Assembly (NCBI GenBank): GCA_026745465.1
Contig: JACYXH010000310.1
Coordinates: 3,900,001 to 3,964,000 of the forward strand
Direction: 5' to 3'
Origin: Lota lota
Lineage: Eukaryota; Chordata; Actinopteri; Gadiformes; Lotidae
Length of the DNA stretch: 64,000 bases
The notes under the pieces are model-generated. The model was given only the letters and a program-made list of their open reading frames with translations. It did not search any database and was not told the origin of the DNA. Every line of letters starts with the position of its first letter. Position 1 is the first letter of the stretch. The position numbers were made by a program, and so were the translations under genes. Below are positions 12,013 through 25,148 of the stretch, in pieces.

Positions 12013-13584
12013 ACTGCTCAAAAAATAAAGGGAACACTAAAATAACACATCCTAGATCTGAATGAATGAAATAATCTTATTCAAAACTTTTTCTTTACAT
12101 AGTTGAATGTGCTGACAACAAAATCACACAAAAATTATCAATGGAAATCAAATTTATCAACCCATGGAGGTCTGGATTTGGAGTCACACTCAAAATTAAA
12201 GTGGAAAACCACACTACAGGCTGATCCAACTTTGATGTAATGTCCTTAAAACAAGTCAAAATGAGGCTCAGTAGTGTGTGTGGCCTCCACGTGCCTGGAT
12301 GACCTCCCTACAACGCCTGGGCATGCTCCTGATGAGGTGGCGGATGGTCTCCTGAGGGATCTCCTCCCAGACCTGGACTAAAGCATCCGCCAACTCCTGG
12401 ACAGTCTGTGGTGCAACGTGGCGTTGGTGGATGGAGCGAGACATGATGTCCCAGATGTGCTCAATTGGATTCAGGTCTGGGGAACGGCCAGTCCATAGCA
12501 TCAATGCCTTCCTCTTGCAGGAACTGCTGACACACTCCAGCCACATGAGGTCTAGCATTGTCTTGCATTAGGAGGAACCCAGGGCCCACCGCACCAGCAT
12601 ATGGTCTCACAAGGGGTCTGAGGATCTCATCTCGGTACCTAATGGCAGTCAGGCTACCTCTGGCGAGCACATGGAGGGCTGTGCGGCCCCCCAAAGAAAT
12701 GCCACCCCACACCATGACTGACCCACCGCCAAACCGGTCATGCTGGAGGATGTTGCAGGCAGCAGAATGTTCTCCACAGCGTCTCCAGACTCTGTCACGT
12801 CTGTCACATGTGCTCAGTGTGAACCTGCTTTCATCTGTGAAGAGCACAGGGCGCCAGTGGCGAATTTGCCAATCTTGGTGTTCTCTGGCAAATGCCAAAC
12901 GTCCTGCACGGTTTTGGGCTGTAAGCACAACCCCCACCTGTGGATGTCAGGCCCTCATACCACCCTCATGGAGTCTGTTTCTGACCGTTTGAGCAGACAC
13001 ATGCACATTTGTGGCCTGCTGGAGGTCATTTTGCAGGGCTCTGGCAGTGATCCTCCTGCTCCTCCTTGCACAAAGGCGGAGGTAGCGGTCCTGCTGCTGG
13101 GTTGTTGCCCTCCTACGGCCTCCTCCACGTCTCCTGATGTACTGGCCTGTCTCCTGGTAGCGCCTCCATGCTCTGGACACTACGCTGACAGACACAGCAA
13201 ACCTTCTTGCCACAGCTCGCATTGATGTGCCATCCTGGATGAGCTGCACTACCTGAGCCACTTGTGTGGGTTGTAGACTCCGTCTAATGCTACCACTAGA
13301 GTGAAAGCACCGCCAGCATTCAAAAGTGACCAAAACATCAGCTAGGAAGCATAGGAACTGAGAAGTGGTCTGTGGTCACCACCTGCAGAACCACTCCTTT
13401 ATTGGGGGTGTCTTGCTAATTGCCTATCATTTCCATCTGTTGTCTATTCCATTTGCACAACACCATGTGAAATTTATTGTCAATCAGTGTTGCTTCCTAA
13501 GTGGACAGTTTGATTTCACAGAAGTGTGATTGACTTGGAGTTACATTGTGTTGTTTAAGTGTTCCCTTTATTTTTTTGAGCAGT
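12013..13584 (-). mobile_element. Tc1-type DNA transposon, second family, inactive
   Basis: Termini ACTGCTCAAAAAATAAAGG and its inverse CTTTATTTTTTTGAGCAGT, embedded in TA-rich flanks at both sides (tatataa and atatata), consistent with TA target duplication. It encloses a minus-strand transposase in three readable pieces. Unrelated at sequence level to the 6600-8241 family. I recognise it as a Tc1 family repeatedly seen at high identity in unrelated fishes. Confidence 0.93.
12268..13288 (-). pseudogene. Tc1 transposase pseudogene (second family)
   Basis: From the N-terminal side: [19 protein letters not shown], where the expected initiator just before RRSL reads ATT (Ile, 13286-13288). HTH-like [19 protein letters not shown] and [14 protein letters not shown] follow, then an in-frame TGA at 12947-12949, probably CGA to TGA. 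The frame continues through LFTDESRFTLS (first D) and MQDNARPHVAG (second D) until a small deletion near 12485 shifts it; the DLNPIEHIWD motif (E) is read in another frame, ending GGHTHY and stop at 12268. Three independent lesions make it dead. Confidence 0.92.
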
Positions 13585-13790
13585 ATATATATATGTATAT
13601 ATATATATATACACGCACATACATACATACATACTTGTGGGTGTTTATGCAGGTTAAAGGGCTGCCAGATTGACAATGAGTGAGAAAGAGTGAGGCAGAG
13701 AGCGAAAGAGAGAAAGTTAAGAGGTAGTGAGAAAAAGGGCATGGGGCAGAGCGATAGCAAGAGCGTGAGTGAGAGAGGGGGGATGCAGAT
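13585..13790. repeat. (TA)n, (ATAC)n and GA-rich low-complexity run
   Basis: TA repeats and an ATAC run (to about 13635) next to the transposon end, then GAGA-rich sequence from about 13670. Confidence 0.9.
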
Positions 13791-13964
13791 TGATAGGATG
13801 CCAGGTAGTCATTCATGGCTCGGAGATGACGAGAGACAGTGATGGGTTGAAGGGAATGTGAGTAGAAAACAAAACTCAAACAGAAGATCCTCTGGGGAAA
13901 TTACAAAGAAGGTGTGTGTGTTTGTATATGCACGTGTGTGTGTGTGTGTGCAGAGGTTACTGAC

Positions 13965-14129
13965 CTTGAGCGGTGAGATGTGCGAGTGGGACACGTAGCC
14001 GTGCACGTTCTCGATCTCCGACAGGTTCTTCTCTGACACGTGCACCAGCTCAGGGGCGCGGGCCTCGCCTGTGAGCCGCGGGAACCCCCCCTGGTCCAGG
14101 GCCGGCGAGTCCTCGTCCTGGTAGTGGTA
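13965..14129 (-). CDS. dlg2: dlg2 exon C: common MAGUK N-terminal PEST region
   Basis: A 165-nt internal exon with acceptor gacccccctccatcag before TACCAC and donor CTCAAG followed by gtcagtaac, phase 0 at both ends, 55 codons. It begins [20 protein letters not shown] and contains [19 protein letters not shown] and then [10 protein letters not shown]. This is the segment shared by alpha, beta and L27 isoforms (YRYQDED in mammals), covering the MAGUK N-terminal PEST/polyubiquitination region before PDZ1. Differences from mammals: H for R in YRYQ, one Lys fewer at the exon start, and a Pro/Gly/Ala-rich middle. Codons are GC-rich against AT-rich introns. The next exon (PDZ1 side) is not visible between 13964 and position 1. 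Confidence 0.93.
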
Positions 14130-14171
14130 CTGATGGAGGGGGGTCGGAGGGATCCATCAGAACCCATTCAT

Positions 14172-14420
14172 TCATGTTCAATGTAACAATTCAAAGGGAA
14201 ATGTAACAATTAAATGTTCATATTACAAATCAATGCTAAATGTAACAATTCAATGTAAAATGTTACAATTCAGTGTACAATGTTACAATTCAAAGTGAAA
14301 TGTTACAATTAAATGGTCAATGTTTCAATTAAATGTTCATGGTAAACTGTTCCAATTCATGGTTAAATGTTACAATTCAATGGTAAGGTTACGATTCAAT
14401 GGTCAACATTACAATTCATC
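14172..14420. repeat. AT-rich minisatellite beside exon C
   Basis: About a dozen imperfect copies of a motif of about 20 nt, consensus near AATGTTACAATTCAATGGTA, with variable spacing. It ends 43 bp from the exon C acceptor, on the upstream intron side in transcript sense. Confidence 0.85.
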
Positions 14421-16281
14421 TTTCGTGCTATTAATAAATGCCTCATCTGAAATGGGAGAGACTCAGAGGTAACCTGCAGATGTTTTGCTGCTAGTATTGT
14501 TTCCCTGTGTGTACGCAGGGATCTTAATGGACTCATGGGAAGAGACACATGCAGCATTAGACATGCAAATAAGAAATATGTTTGACTAACGTACACAGAA
14601 AAGCTCAAATAAACATCAAAGGAGCACTGCTGAACATGCAAACCCTAGTGTGCGACTTGCCAGGAAGTGTTTGTTATACAATGGTGTTAAACAAGTGATT
14701 GTGGCGGTGCGATCGATGCCATTTCTTTATCCCATAACACAATAAGACAAGTTTATAAAGAAGCAAAGCAATGCAGAGAGCAGCAGTGACAAAGCAAGCG
14801 AAACGCAGTTCAACAAGACTGTACACTGAAGCTCATAGATCATTCATGTATAAAACCATTGAGAATGTGGATAACTTCTTTTTAATGCTACGATCGTCCA
14901 ATCATGCTTGGACAATAATTCCTACAGATCACAGCATGTGAACCAGACGACATACACCAGGCGATGGTCAGGTAAAGGAGACAAGAGGATGGAAAGACCA
15001 TGCAGCACCAAAGATCAAAGATCAACAAACATGACAAGGACATGGAGGAACCCCCCCCCCCCTCTCACCCAAGGAGCACTCATCAGGGCAGGGTTCATGC
15101 AGGGCGGGGGCTGTCCATTTGGCGGAGAGCCCTGGACCGCCGGTGGCCTGTTCTGGAGAAAGAAGCAGTACCACTTATAACCACTGGGGGGCGGAAGAGT
15201 GTTGTCTCACAGAAGCACGTCGCACAGGACAGTTACCATTTTGCCCCTTTTCCAGTTTCACCATCATTAATTACATCACTGGATTCACTTTAGGGTCACT
15301 TCTTTCTGTTCTTCTTGTTAATGAATGTGCTATTGTCTAAATAGATCATTGGCAATCACAAAGTTATGAAATATTTAACATGTAACAGAGCAAACGCAGT
15401 GTGACTGATAAGACTGGAGTACCAATAGTAATAATGGAGTACATAATTACAATAATAATAACAGTAATAATACAATAACAGATGAACAAAGATCAATTAG
15501 AGTAGCGTTTCATGAATTACAGCTCAACCAGCACATACACATGAGCCCTGCAGAGGCGCGGTCAGGAGCTCATTAAGCGAGACAAGCAGTTTGTTTCGTG
15601 ATCGTACATGCACGTGTTCGCACATGTGGTCACAAACACGCTCAGCCATGTCAAAACCACATTCCAAAACAGGTAAACCCAATCACACGGACACAGGGAC
15701 AGACAGACTGACTGAAACAGACAGAAAAGACACAAGTCTATGGGTGTTGATTTGAGACAGTGCCAATGCTAAGTGGTCAGGTGCATACAGTATATGGTTC
15801 ACTCTGGAACAAATTAAATGTGGAGGGGTTTAAGAGGAGTCTTCATGTTAAATCCGAAACAATCATGTGAACATGTACAGAGAATCAACTTCTGGATTTG
15901 CAGTATAATAATAGGATAATGCATTTGTAATACATTTTGTACACATTTTGTCATTTGTGGCGTTGGGAGGACTTTTAAGTTCAAAAACAAGAACTGAACA
16001 AATAAGTTAAAACTTGGGGCTTCCGCCGTAGAAAAGACATCAAGCGTAAGACCTATAAGCTTGGCTTATGGCACCTGAACTGATGGCAATGGCAGTGAGG
16101 GGGAGAAAAGTGTGTAAATATCACCTCACTGTGGAATGACCTGGACTGGTGGTCTGGATAGCAGCTTGTATACAGCATGTACCTTAAGTTCACACTGACA
16201 AAAACTGAAAACGCTGATCTTTGGTTTGCCACACGTTGACAGATCGACACAACAATAAACACTGAAGAATGGCTGTCCCTC

Positions 16282-16283
<2 letters not shown>

Positions 16284-16361
<78 letters not shown>
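16284..16361. repeat. (GT)n microsatellite
   Basis: Uninterrupted GT, 39 units. Confidence 0.98.
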
Positions 16362-16362
<1 letters not shown>

Positions 16363-19321
16363 GATCTCTACGTAAAAAGTACAGTTTGCTGGGTGCTGGA
16401 GATGTGGTCCCATTGCAACGCTGCAGTGTTTATGGTTATCTACTAATGATGAGGAGGTGGAGGAGGGAGGGGGGAGGAGGGAGGGGGGGGGCCTTCAGCG
16501 ATACTGTAAAGGGCCAACGTCAGGAAGGATGCTTAACTCTCGCCCAATCACACATCTACTAGGTACCGTCGCTACTAAAAATAGTACGCTGGCCTTTTTT
16601 TCTTCTTCTGCCCTAGTTGTCCATCTCATGCATGAATCTTTAATGTTACACTATAGATATGGTAAAGAAACGGTGCAGTCAAAGCGATACATGCCAATTC
16701 TTGGTGGAATACAACAGCAAAATAACAATAATTCTGAATGTCTGTCTATCATCAAGACACATTTCAGTAGGGAGTCATGTTATCATGAGTGCAGGAAAAG
16801 CCTGTAGGTTAGTCTCGTGTTGTGCTTCCCTGTTGTCTTGACTGCATGATATAACAAGAGAGAGCGAGAGGAGGTATCTTATGTCATATCTTATTGAACT
16901 TTTATGTGCTTTTGCAATGTGAATGTATGTTTTCCATGCCAATAAAATCTTGAGACAGAGACAGAAAAAAAGACAGAGATACAGAGAGGGATGCATAGTG
17001 GTACAGAGAGGGAAGGTTTTTGTCTGGACAGGTGTGCGCACACACACACAATCACACACACACAGAAGCTCAACTTTTTTCACCCACACACCTGTGTCGC
17101 CTCATTTTTGTGTTGACTTCTATTTTTGTGCGTTATGCCGTAGATAAGCAGCAATTCACTGATGCAGCTACTCCACACAAACCACCATATATTTATTCAG
17201 GCACTAGACCCTGGCCCTCACCACATAAAGTAGAGAAAACGCTCCGGCGAGGAGAATGCCGAAGGTGTAGAAAGCCAGATGGACTACTTTCAGTCGACTG
17301 TGGCCAGTGAATCCCTCCATTGTTGTTGTAAACAGCTTTTATCTGGCTATATTTAACTTGGAACAAATTGTGTGGTCTTTACTTGGATGTCTTTTTTTTT
17401 TACAAACTGCTTAGTGGCACAGTTCCTTTGTATTTGACGTAAAAGTTATTTTATGTTATTACTGAGGTAAGTCTTTTTTTATACTAAACTACTCATAATT
17501 TCATCACTGATGTGGAGTCAAAGGTGTTACTTTTAACAATGGAAATGGAACTACACAGAATCACTTGGTAGCTTCAGAAACACAAATAGATACCAAAATA
17601 TACTCATCAGCCTGCTTTGAAGACAACACAGGGTGACTACCAGAAGTGGTGGAGGACTCTGATTGGCTCCCGATACATACGTGACCACCATAAAGAAGGC
17701 TCACTTCTCCAGACGAGAGAGACAGGGGATTGAACAGACTGTTTCAATCACTGGAAACAATAAAAGTGTAACTGAATATTTCAGCAGCATAGTAAGGCTC
17801 CATAATAGGCGTCTCTGAGATAAATGATTACAACATCAAACGAATTTCAAAGTTATAACAACAGTGATGATACCAGATCCATGAAGAATTGTATTATTTG
17901 AGTTGACTGTTCCAACATACATCTCAAGGTTTTCTTTTTGCTAACTGATGTATTTAGCTATGCGGTTGGCCACCATGAAATGATGGTCAGGGTTGTTGAA
18001 GTGCCACACCAGGTAAGGCATTTTGATCGGGCAATTGAAGGATAAATTCCCATGAATATATTCTATGTCTCTATTAAGATTAACCCTATGGTCTAAAAAT
18101 ACAGGCAACTAAGAGACTACTTTATCCGACTAAGGCATGGCATTCAGAATTCCACAAAACCTAAAAATATTTTTAAACAATAAACAATTTAAACAAGTTA
18201 AACAATTTGAGACTAATAAATAATCATTTGGTACATTTAAAAATCACTAAAGATACACTCAAGGTCAATTTTAAGTAAATGAATATCATACAGTATTTTA
18301 TACATTTTAATTAAGCTCCAACAGAGGACAACAAAGAAGTGGCAGGGTAAAACAGACTACACACATGCACAGCCGTGATGGTCTCTAATAGAGAGTCGAT
18401 TTTTCCTGTGTTGGCGTTCGCATAGTGAGCTGCTGCGGTATAATGTGCTGTAGTATAATGAGGGGGAAGCATTAGCATGTAGCACAGCCCCGGGAGGACC
18501 AGAGCTGTGACCCCGAGGCTCAGAGAAGCCCAGTGACCTACTATGTTAACCAGGGAGGGAGCAGCTCGACCGCCCCCGGGTACCAGCACCCACAGTAATG
18601 CTGCTGCTTACGCAATGGATGCCAGCAGGCCACTGGACCCACTGTATGGCATCCAATGGATTCACATTTCATCTCCACGCAAATATCAAAAAATGTGTCT
18701 AAAAATGAGTTTGACAATACTGCTCTTACAGCATTGGAATGGAAGAGGGTGTTTTTCAATTTTATTAAACCTTTTCCAATTTTCCAAGTGATTACTGAAG
18801 TTGACCAAAATATGTACCTATGAAAGTAAATACATTCAGTAAGTAAGAACCAGTACCCTAATATATATTGTGGCTACTCAGAGTGTGCTACAACACAAAT
18901 CCTGTGAATGTTGTGCATGTCTTTTAGAATGTAGAATGGCAGTATGCAAGAATGTAACTAGCAACCCTCCAGTTCTGAAATTGCCTCGGCACAGGTTAGA
19001 CCAGAGTTGAGGTGGGATCTATTGGAAACACAAATAGCCATCTTCATTTTCAGAAAGCGTTTTTGTATGTATCAGACACAAATTATTATTCATGAAGTAC
19101 TAGAAAAAAAGAACCATGTTGGAGCGATGATTACAAAAAAAATCCACCCACTCCCCCATCACTCACACAGACATGCACACACACACTAGGATTACTACGT
19201 CCCCTCCGAGCTACAGTGGCAGCCATGTTGCAGAGGTAGAGCGCAGCGACACGTGAGCTCACTCGACCACGGCCTGCTAACAACTGACGGGGATTTTAAC
19301 CATGAGTGACGACTGCTGCAG

Positions 19322-19445
<124 letters not shown>

Positions 19446-20014
19446 AAGAAAGGGAGAGACAGAATGAGGAAGACAGAACACATTAAATAAATAAAAATAA
19501 ACAAGGGAGGGAGAGAGTATGGGAGATAAAGACAGTTAAAGAGGTCGAGATTAAGAGAGATAAAGAGAGAGTGAGACAGAGAGATTAAGAGATGGAACAA
19601 GGGAGAGTGTTTGCCCTCAGGGTACAAAGAGTAAAAATGGGCTTTTACATGGATAGAGCGGGGAGACGCAAGCCTTTCCTGATAATGAGATCTAAGGGAC
19701 ACAAGACTCTTTCCTTCAAAAACACAAATTGGACAAGTCCATCAGCAGTCTGACGCTCAAAGTGTACAACCTAGAGAACTAGCTGGTCTAATGGATGACG
19801 ACGACAGACAAATGGCAAACGTAAGGTCCTTAAAGACTGAGTGAGCGCACACAAACACATACTATAATGTGTTTGTGAGTGGGAGTGACCGTTCTTCACT
19901 TCTAAACGTTCTTTCTCTGCATCCTTCATGCCCTTTTAAGTATTCCATCTTAATATTTTATAAATCGTGGCTTCCCACACAGTGAGAGGAGATCTGCATT
20001 TGACTCACTGGTGA

Positions 20015-20035
20015 ATCAGCACCATGGACAGCAAC
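20015..20035 (+). promoter_or_regulatory. RE1/NRSE-like REST binding site
   Basis: ATCAGCACCATGGACAGCAAC fits the degenerate NRSE core TYAGMRCCNNRGMSAG without mismatch and differs from the 21-bp consensus at about four positions by my count. REST silences neuronal genes outside neurons, and DLG2 is neuron-enriched, so an intronic site between the beta exon and exon C is biologically sensible. Confidence 0.55.
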
Positions 20036-20073
20036 ACAGGAGAGCACGGTAGAGCACTTTCATTATAGACACG

Positions 20074-20434
20074 TTTAAAGTTGCTGTAGGCAAGATTAAA
20101 GAGCTTTTATTTGAGTGTTATTTGTTAGAAATTACATAGCAATCTGTCAGCATTAGTGTGTGAAAGGCGCTGTGATAATATCTGTGTGAGCCAATTTAGA
20201 TTTTAGAGAATTTGCCAATCAGGGCATATTTTCCGTGATTGGTTCAGGGCATCAATTTTGCCTGTCAATCCCAGGTGCTTGAATGCAACTTCTCAATGGC
20301 GGACCATTGTAGGGTGGGAGGAAGCACAGAGGGAGGGGACTTTGTTCAGGATGTTTAACTTCAAACTCTTGCTCTCTTCTGCTCTATTTGGCTCTCTCTT
20401 TAAAACTATCAAGTCCTACCTACAGCAGCTTTAA
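20074..20434 (+). mobile_element. TTAA-flanked MITE, copy 1
   Basis: Begins TTAAAGTTGCTGTAGG and ends CCTACAGCAGCTTTAA, inverted termini bounded by TTAA, as in piggyBac-type non-autonomous elements. The core includes TTCTCAATGGCGGA and a GATTGGTTCAGGG segment shared with copies 2-4. Confidence 0.75.
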
Positions 20435-20809
20435 GATACAAAACAGTGCAGTCTGCTAAGGGTTCAAGTCCGTTGATTGGAAGATCCTCCCCCATCAAAC
20501 CACTGTTTGATGGAGATGTGGCTTGTTGTTCTGCAATCAGCCAACGTGTGCCCCGGGGGGCGCCGCGTGTGAGGACACAAACACCGCTAGCTTCTATCTG
20601 TTTAGGTCTTCACCTTCAGCTGAGCTCGCTTCATACAAACTAGCCTCCTCAGAAGTTGTTTTGTGTATGCCCAATCGAGGCAGACTAACATCTGGACGTG
20701 AGCAACACACGGGGCTTCAAGGCGCAAGAAGCAGTCCTCTGGAGGGGATGGTTTGGGAGTGAGAGTTGGATGGGGGTCTTATCATATTATGTGTCATGAC
20801 TATGACGCT

Positions 20810-20810
<1 letters not shown>

Positions 20811-20862
<52 letters not shown>

Positions 20863-20930
20863 GAGATGTGTGTCCAGGGCTTGCGGTGTGTGTGTGTGTG
20901 TGTGTGTTTGAGATGTGTGTGTGTGTCTTG
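20811..20930. repeat. two interrupted (GT)n tracts
   Basis: GT runs at 20811-20852 and 20886-20926, with duplicated flank GTTTGAGATGTGTGT. Confidence 0.95.
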
Positions 20931-21697
20931 GCTTAGGTTTGTCTAGTGTGATTTGTTTCAGTAGGTCTTCCCTCCCTGGGAATCTCACCTTAACCTTTCT
21001 GTGGGCTGATCCGGTTCTGCGGTGCCGAAGGACAAAAACAACAATAAAACAGTGTCTTTGCGTTGATATCTCTGTCTATGGGCATAATCCATGACATGTT
21101 GTTTGTGAACACACTATCAAAAGCTCCATTTATCATCCCCCAGCAGCCTCCAGATTACATCTTTCTTCTTTAGGGATAGTAGGGAATAAAATGCTAGTCT
21201 AAAGGCCATTTCCCATTGGACATAAAAACCACTAACACCCACTAACATCTGGCTTTTGTCTTTAATGGGAAAGTTTACAAATTGGCATTCATTCCCGGGA
21301 CAAATGGTTCTGCAGTAGTCAAGGGTATCGGCTCCAGATGTGGATGGAATCATGACTTATTTTCGCCCCCTTTTCTTGCGTGATGCTATGAAGTGCGTTG
21401 AAGTTCTGGACGTTGGGAAGTAAATAGAGTGGAAAAACATGCAACAGAGATTTTGTTCTTCGAAGCGAGATTGAAAGAGAGACTGAATAAGTAACATATA
21501 GAAGGGAGCAACCACTGTAACATTTTTACTGGCCTCTATGCCGTTCTCTTCTGTTTGCTAATCCTGTTGCGCGTTCATAAAGTTGAACATGACACACCAG
21601 AAGAAAACACAGGTGTGCAAAAGAACCTGTATGTAAGTGCCAATTTTTCTGGAAAAGAAATGGCAATCCCCGTTTGTTTGACTTTCTCTTGCACAAA

Positions 21698-22025
<328 letters not shown>

Positions 22026-23990
22026 GAACACTGACAGCAGAGCATGCACTGCATGCCCGGGCTGCGGTGGGTCTTGAGAAGGCTCTTTATCTGTTCCTTA
22101 TCGACTTATTTGAGCTAAATCGCTTTTGTCAATCGCCATCGTCGCTCCGCTTGATACCAGCTGTCACTCTCTGTTAAGAAGTAGAAGTATCTAGAAGTAG
22201 AGTGTAGTTCTTAAAGAGGAAAGGAAAATGTAGGACTCTTTCTAGATGATTTCAGACGAGTCGTGACTTGTTAGGCTATCGGAGCCATGGGATCACTTCC
22301 ATTCAGAGTTTCTGGTTTCATATTGGAATTTTCTAATTATTACATTTTGTCTGATTTACTAAGTTACAAAGTTATATTTATAGCCATTTCCTCTGTGACA
22401 ACTTCAAACAAAAATCATATTCTTGTTGCTAAGACCACATCTCTTGACTTCATAAGAGAAAAATCTCATTTAGTTTGAATTTGGAGAGAGCAGGAAAAAC
22501 TCTTAGCCTGCCATATTGATCATGGACATGAAATGAGGAACATTAGCAGAACAGAACAGAAAATCTCAGAGCTCAGGAACAAAGCCCATGCATGCATACC
22601 AACTGTGCACATTAGATATTGTTGGTATCTGATTTTACGGATTAAGGCTGCACAATTGAAACAAAAGCTTTGTTCACAGCTGTGTCTGTAGTGGAGTGTA
22701 AACTGCTGCAGGCTACCGGAGTTTGTGTTCACTAATAGAAAGTGTGAAGAGCAAAGCACAACCTCTATAGTTGGCACTGCTGCTAAACTGGTCCAATCCC
22801 ATGTCTGTGGTTGGGTTTGCACAGGGATTATGGACTGCTCCAACTCCACAGACTGTAAGCTACATGATGCAATTTCTTCCACTGTTGTCTTCTGACAATA
22901 TTTTAAGTACTTGAAACTAAGATAGCAAGCACATAGGTGAATGAGATAATGAGTTATTTGGACAGGACAACGAGTGATAACAAATAGTTTAAATGGTGTA
23001 GTAGTAAGTCATTTGGAAGAGATGCAATTTCCTATTTCAAATCTCAAGATAAACGGCAAAAATATGCACTTCAAGTGAAAAGTGATGATTTTATGCTTCC
23101 TTCTTGGCAGAGCAGGGGAATGGAGATCCCCAGGGTATAGTTTTGACCAATTTACAAGAAGCACGTTAAAAGAGTGGGACAATTACTGAAGTACTTAAGA
23201 GTCCTCATGGATCACATTTTCAACATCTTTCACAGATTGTTATCCTCATTTTGCGTGTCCTTCTGAGTCAGGGTAAATATGGATCATTGGCCAAGGCGAG
23301 CACTGTACCTTGTTATTGAGCTTCGCCAGTGGTTAATAATTTGCCTTGACAACAGACTGTAATAAGTGCTGAATATAAATCTGGTCTTTTTTCAGATTGG
23401 CCCTTCAACACAACATATTTCAATGGACAGGTAAATGAAATGCCAACCAATTGGACCCTAAATAAATTACTTGTTAAAAATTGCCAAGACCTACATGAAC
23501 AAATGAATTAGCTGACTCAATATCCTATAGAATAAATTATATAACATTCATATGTAATATAGAATATATGAAAATATATTTATTAATCAGTTCGATGAAC
23601 TAAGCTTTAGCAAGAATTAGTACAGGTCAAAGACACATCAACAAGACACTACTTCACCATGACAACTTGCAATACTTTTTTATTTAACTGTTTGATCTCA
23701 GGGGACAGAGAGGCAGAGCACAGCACAGGAAAAAGGCGGCAAATACCAAAACAAGAAATAACAAATGAGTTTTCTGTGAAGCAGCCTCCGGCATGCATCA
23801 CCATGAGCAAGAGACTACAACTATTAATTCAGAAACACCTGATATACAGACCAGTTCGAAACCATCAGGTCATACCCACACGGACACATTGCCACACAGT
23901 TCAATGGACACAGGCTCGAGTTCAATGACAAATTTAACATGAGAACATTTAGCTCTTTCCTGTAATTATTGATCATCAACAGCAGTTCAT
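22026..23990. other. intron between exon C side and the beta exon
   Basis: A CpG-bearing unique stretch at 22040-22150, otherwise AT-rich; nothing recognised. Confidence 0.5.
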
Positions 23991-23993
23991 CAG

Positions 23994-24182
23994 AGAGACA
24001 GAGAGAGACAGGGAGAGACAGAGAAAGTCAGAGACAGAGAAAGAGAGACAGACAGAGACAAGAGAGAGAAAGAGAGACGTGACAGAGAGAAAGTCAGAGA
24101 CATAAAGAGAGAGAGAGAGAGAGACATAAAAAGAGAGAAACAGACAGAGAAAGAGTGACACAGAAAGAGAGAGAAAGACAGA
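23994..24182. repeat. (GACAGA)n-like purine array downstream of the beta donor
   Basis: Imperfect GACAGAGA/GAGAGACA repeats. In transcript sense this is a CU-rich tract starting about 22 nt after the beta exon donor, similar to PTB-binding tracts. Confidence 0.9.
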
Positions 24183-24204
24183 CAATTAACCCTAGGCAGC
24201 CTAC

Positions 24205-24303
24205 CTTGCATCCAAACATGAGGGACAGAGAGTTGCTGGTGCAGGCCACTTTGCAGTGGCAAAGCACTGGGGTGCACTCTGGACTCTTCACTATAGGACA
24301 CAT
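24205..24303 (-). CDS. dlg2: dlg2 alternative first coding exon, PSD-93 beta, conserved ATG replaced
   Basis: The exon ends at TGCAAG before gtaggctg and encodes LCHCKVACTSNSLSLMFGCK, matching mammalian PSD-93 beta (MICHCKVACTNN then TLSLMFGCK), with the CHC palmitoylation pair and further cysteines kept. At the position of the mammalian initiator Met (24265-24267) this fish reads GTG. The nearest in-frame upstream ATG is at 24301-24303, adding MCPIVKSPECTP before the Val; the 5' boundary given here uses that ATG. Initiation could be there, at a non-AUG codon, or the exon could be non-functional. Phase 0, joining to exon C. A CU-rich tract about 190 nt long follows the donor in transcript sense. 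Confidence 0.85.
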
Positions 24304-24446
24304 GCTTCTAGCAAAAAGCACCAAAAATGAATTAACAATAAAAAAGGATCCCTGTAGGAATGGTCAATGGCACTGGTACTGTGAGCAGACTGGCTGAACC
24401 AAACTCCTCTGAAGTGTGGAAAAGAGGCTTTCACGGGTCTTTCGCC

Positions 24447-24600
24447 TTCTCTATACCTCCCCTCTCTCCCTTTCAGACAGCAATACACAGGCTCAAATGC
24501 TCCCCCCCTTCACTCTTTTCCCCTTTCTTCAGTGTCTCTCTCCCTCTCTCTTCTTCTCTCCCTCTCAATCTCTTTCTTTTCCCCGCCTCCCTTGCTCTGA
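24447..24600. repeat. pyrimidine-rich tract upstream of the beta exon
   Basis: CT/CCTCTC-rich run on the plus strand; purine-rich in transcript sense, in the putative 5' UTR/promoter side of the beta exon. Confidence 0.7.
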
Positions 24601-25030
24601 TTCCCTTGGGTCGTGTAGTAGCATGAGCTCATCACAACCAGGAAAAAACTGCTCTTACACATCATCGACTAAAGTATGAATATAATGAATTTGATGTATT
24701 TCTTCCAAAAAAAGGGAAAGGGCGACGAGAATAGAACATAGCAGCAGCAGTGTGTGTATTCGTGTTAAACGTTGTTGTTATCATCACTCCATCTCACACG
24801 ACATCATAGCCTTCTCTCCTACCCCCACCAGCTGGCCTATAGGTTAGCGTAGGCCTACATGTTGGTATAGATAGATTATGCTCAACTCAGAACCACACTG
24901 AGAGCCCCCATATGGTGCACTCTGTTTCTTGCAGTGGTTACTAAGCATTAGAGAGTTAGCTAGTAACCAGTAGCTGTCTATATGCTGAATACTAGGGCAT
25001 ACATTTAGCTGTTCATTGAATGACAGCACG

Positions 25031-25148
<118 letters not shown>

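Noticed and set aside
12558-13225. Plus-strand frames of 144 and 161 codons
   Set aside because: Antisense shadows of the minus-strand transposase of the second Tc1 family.
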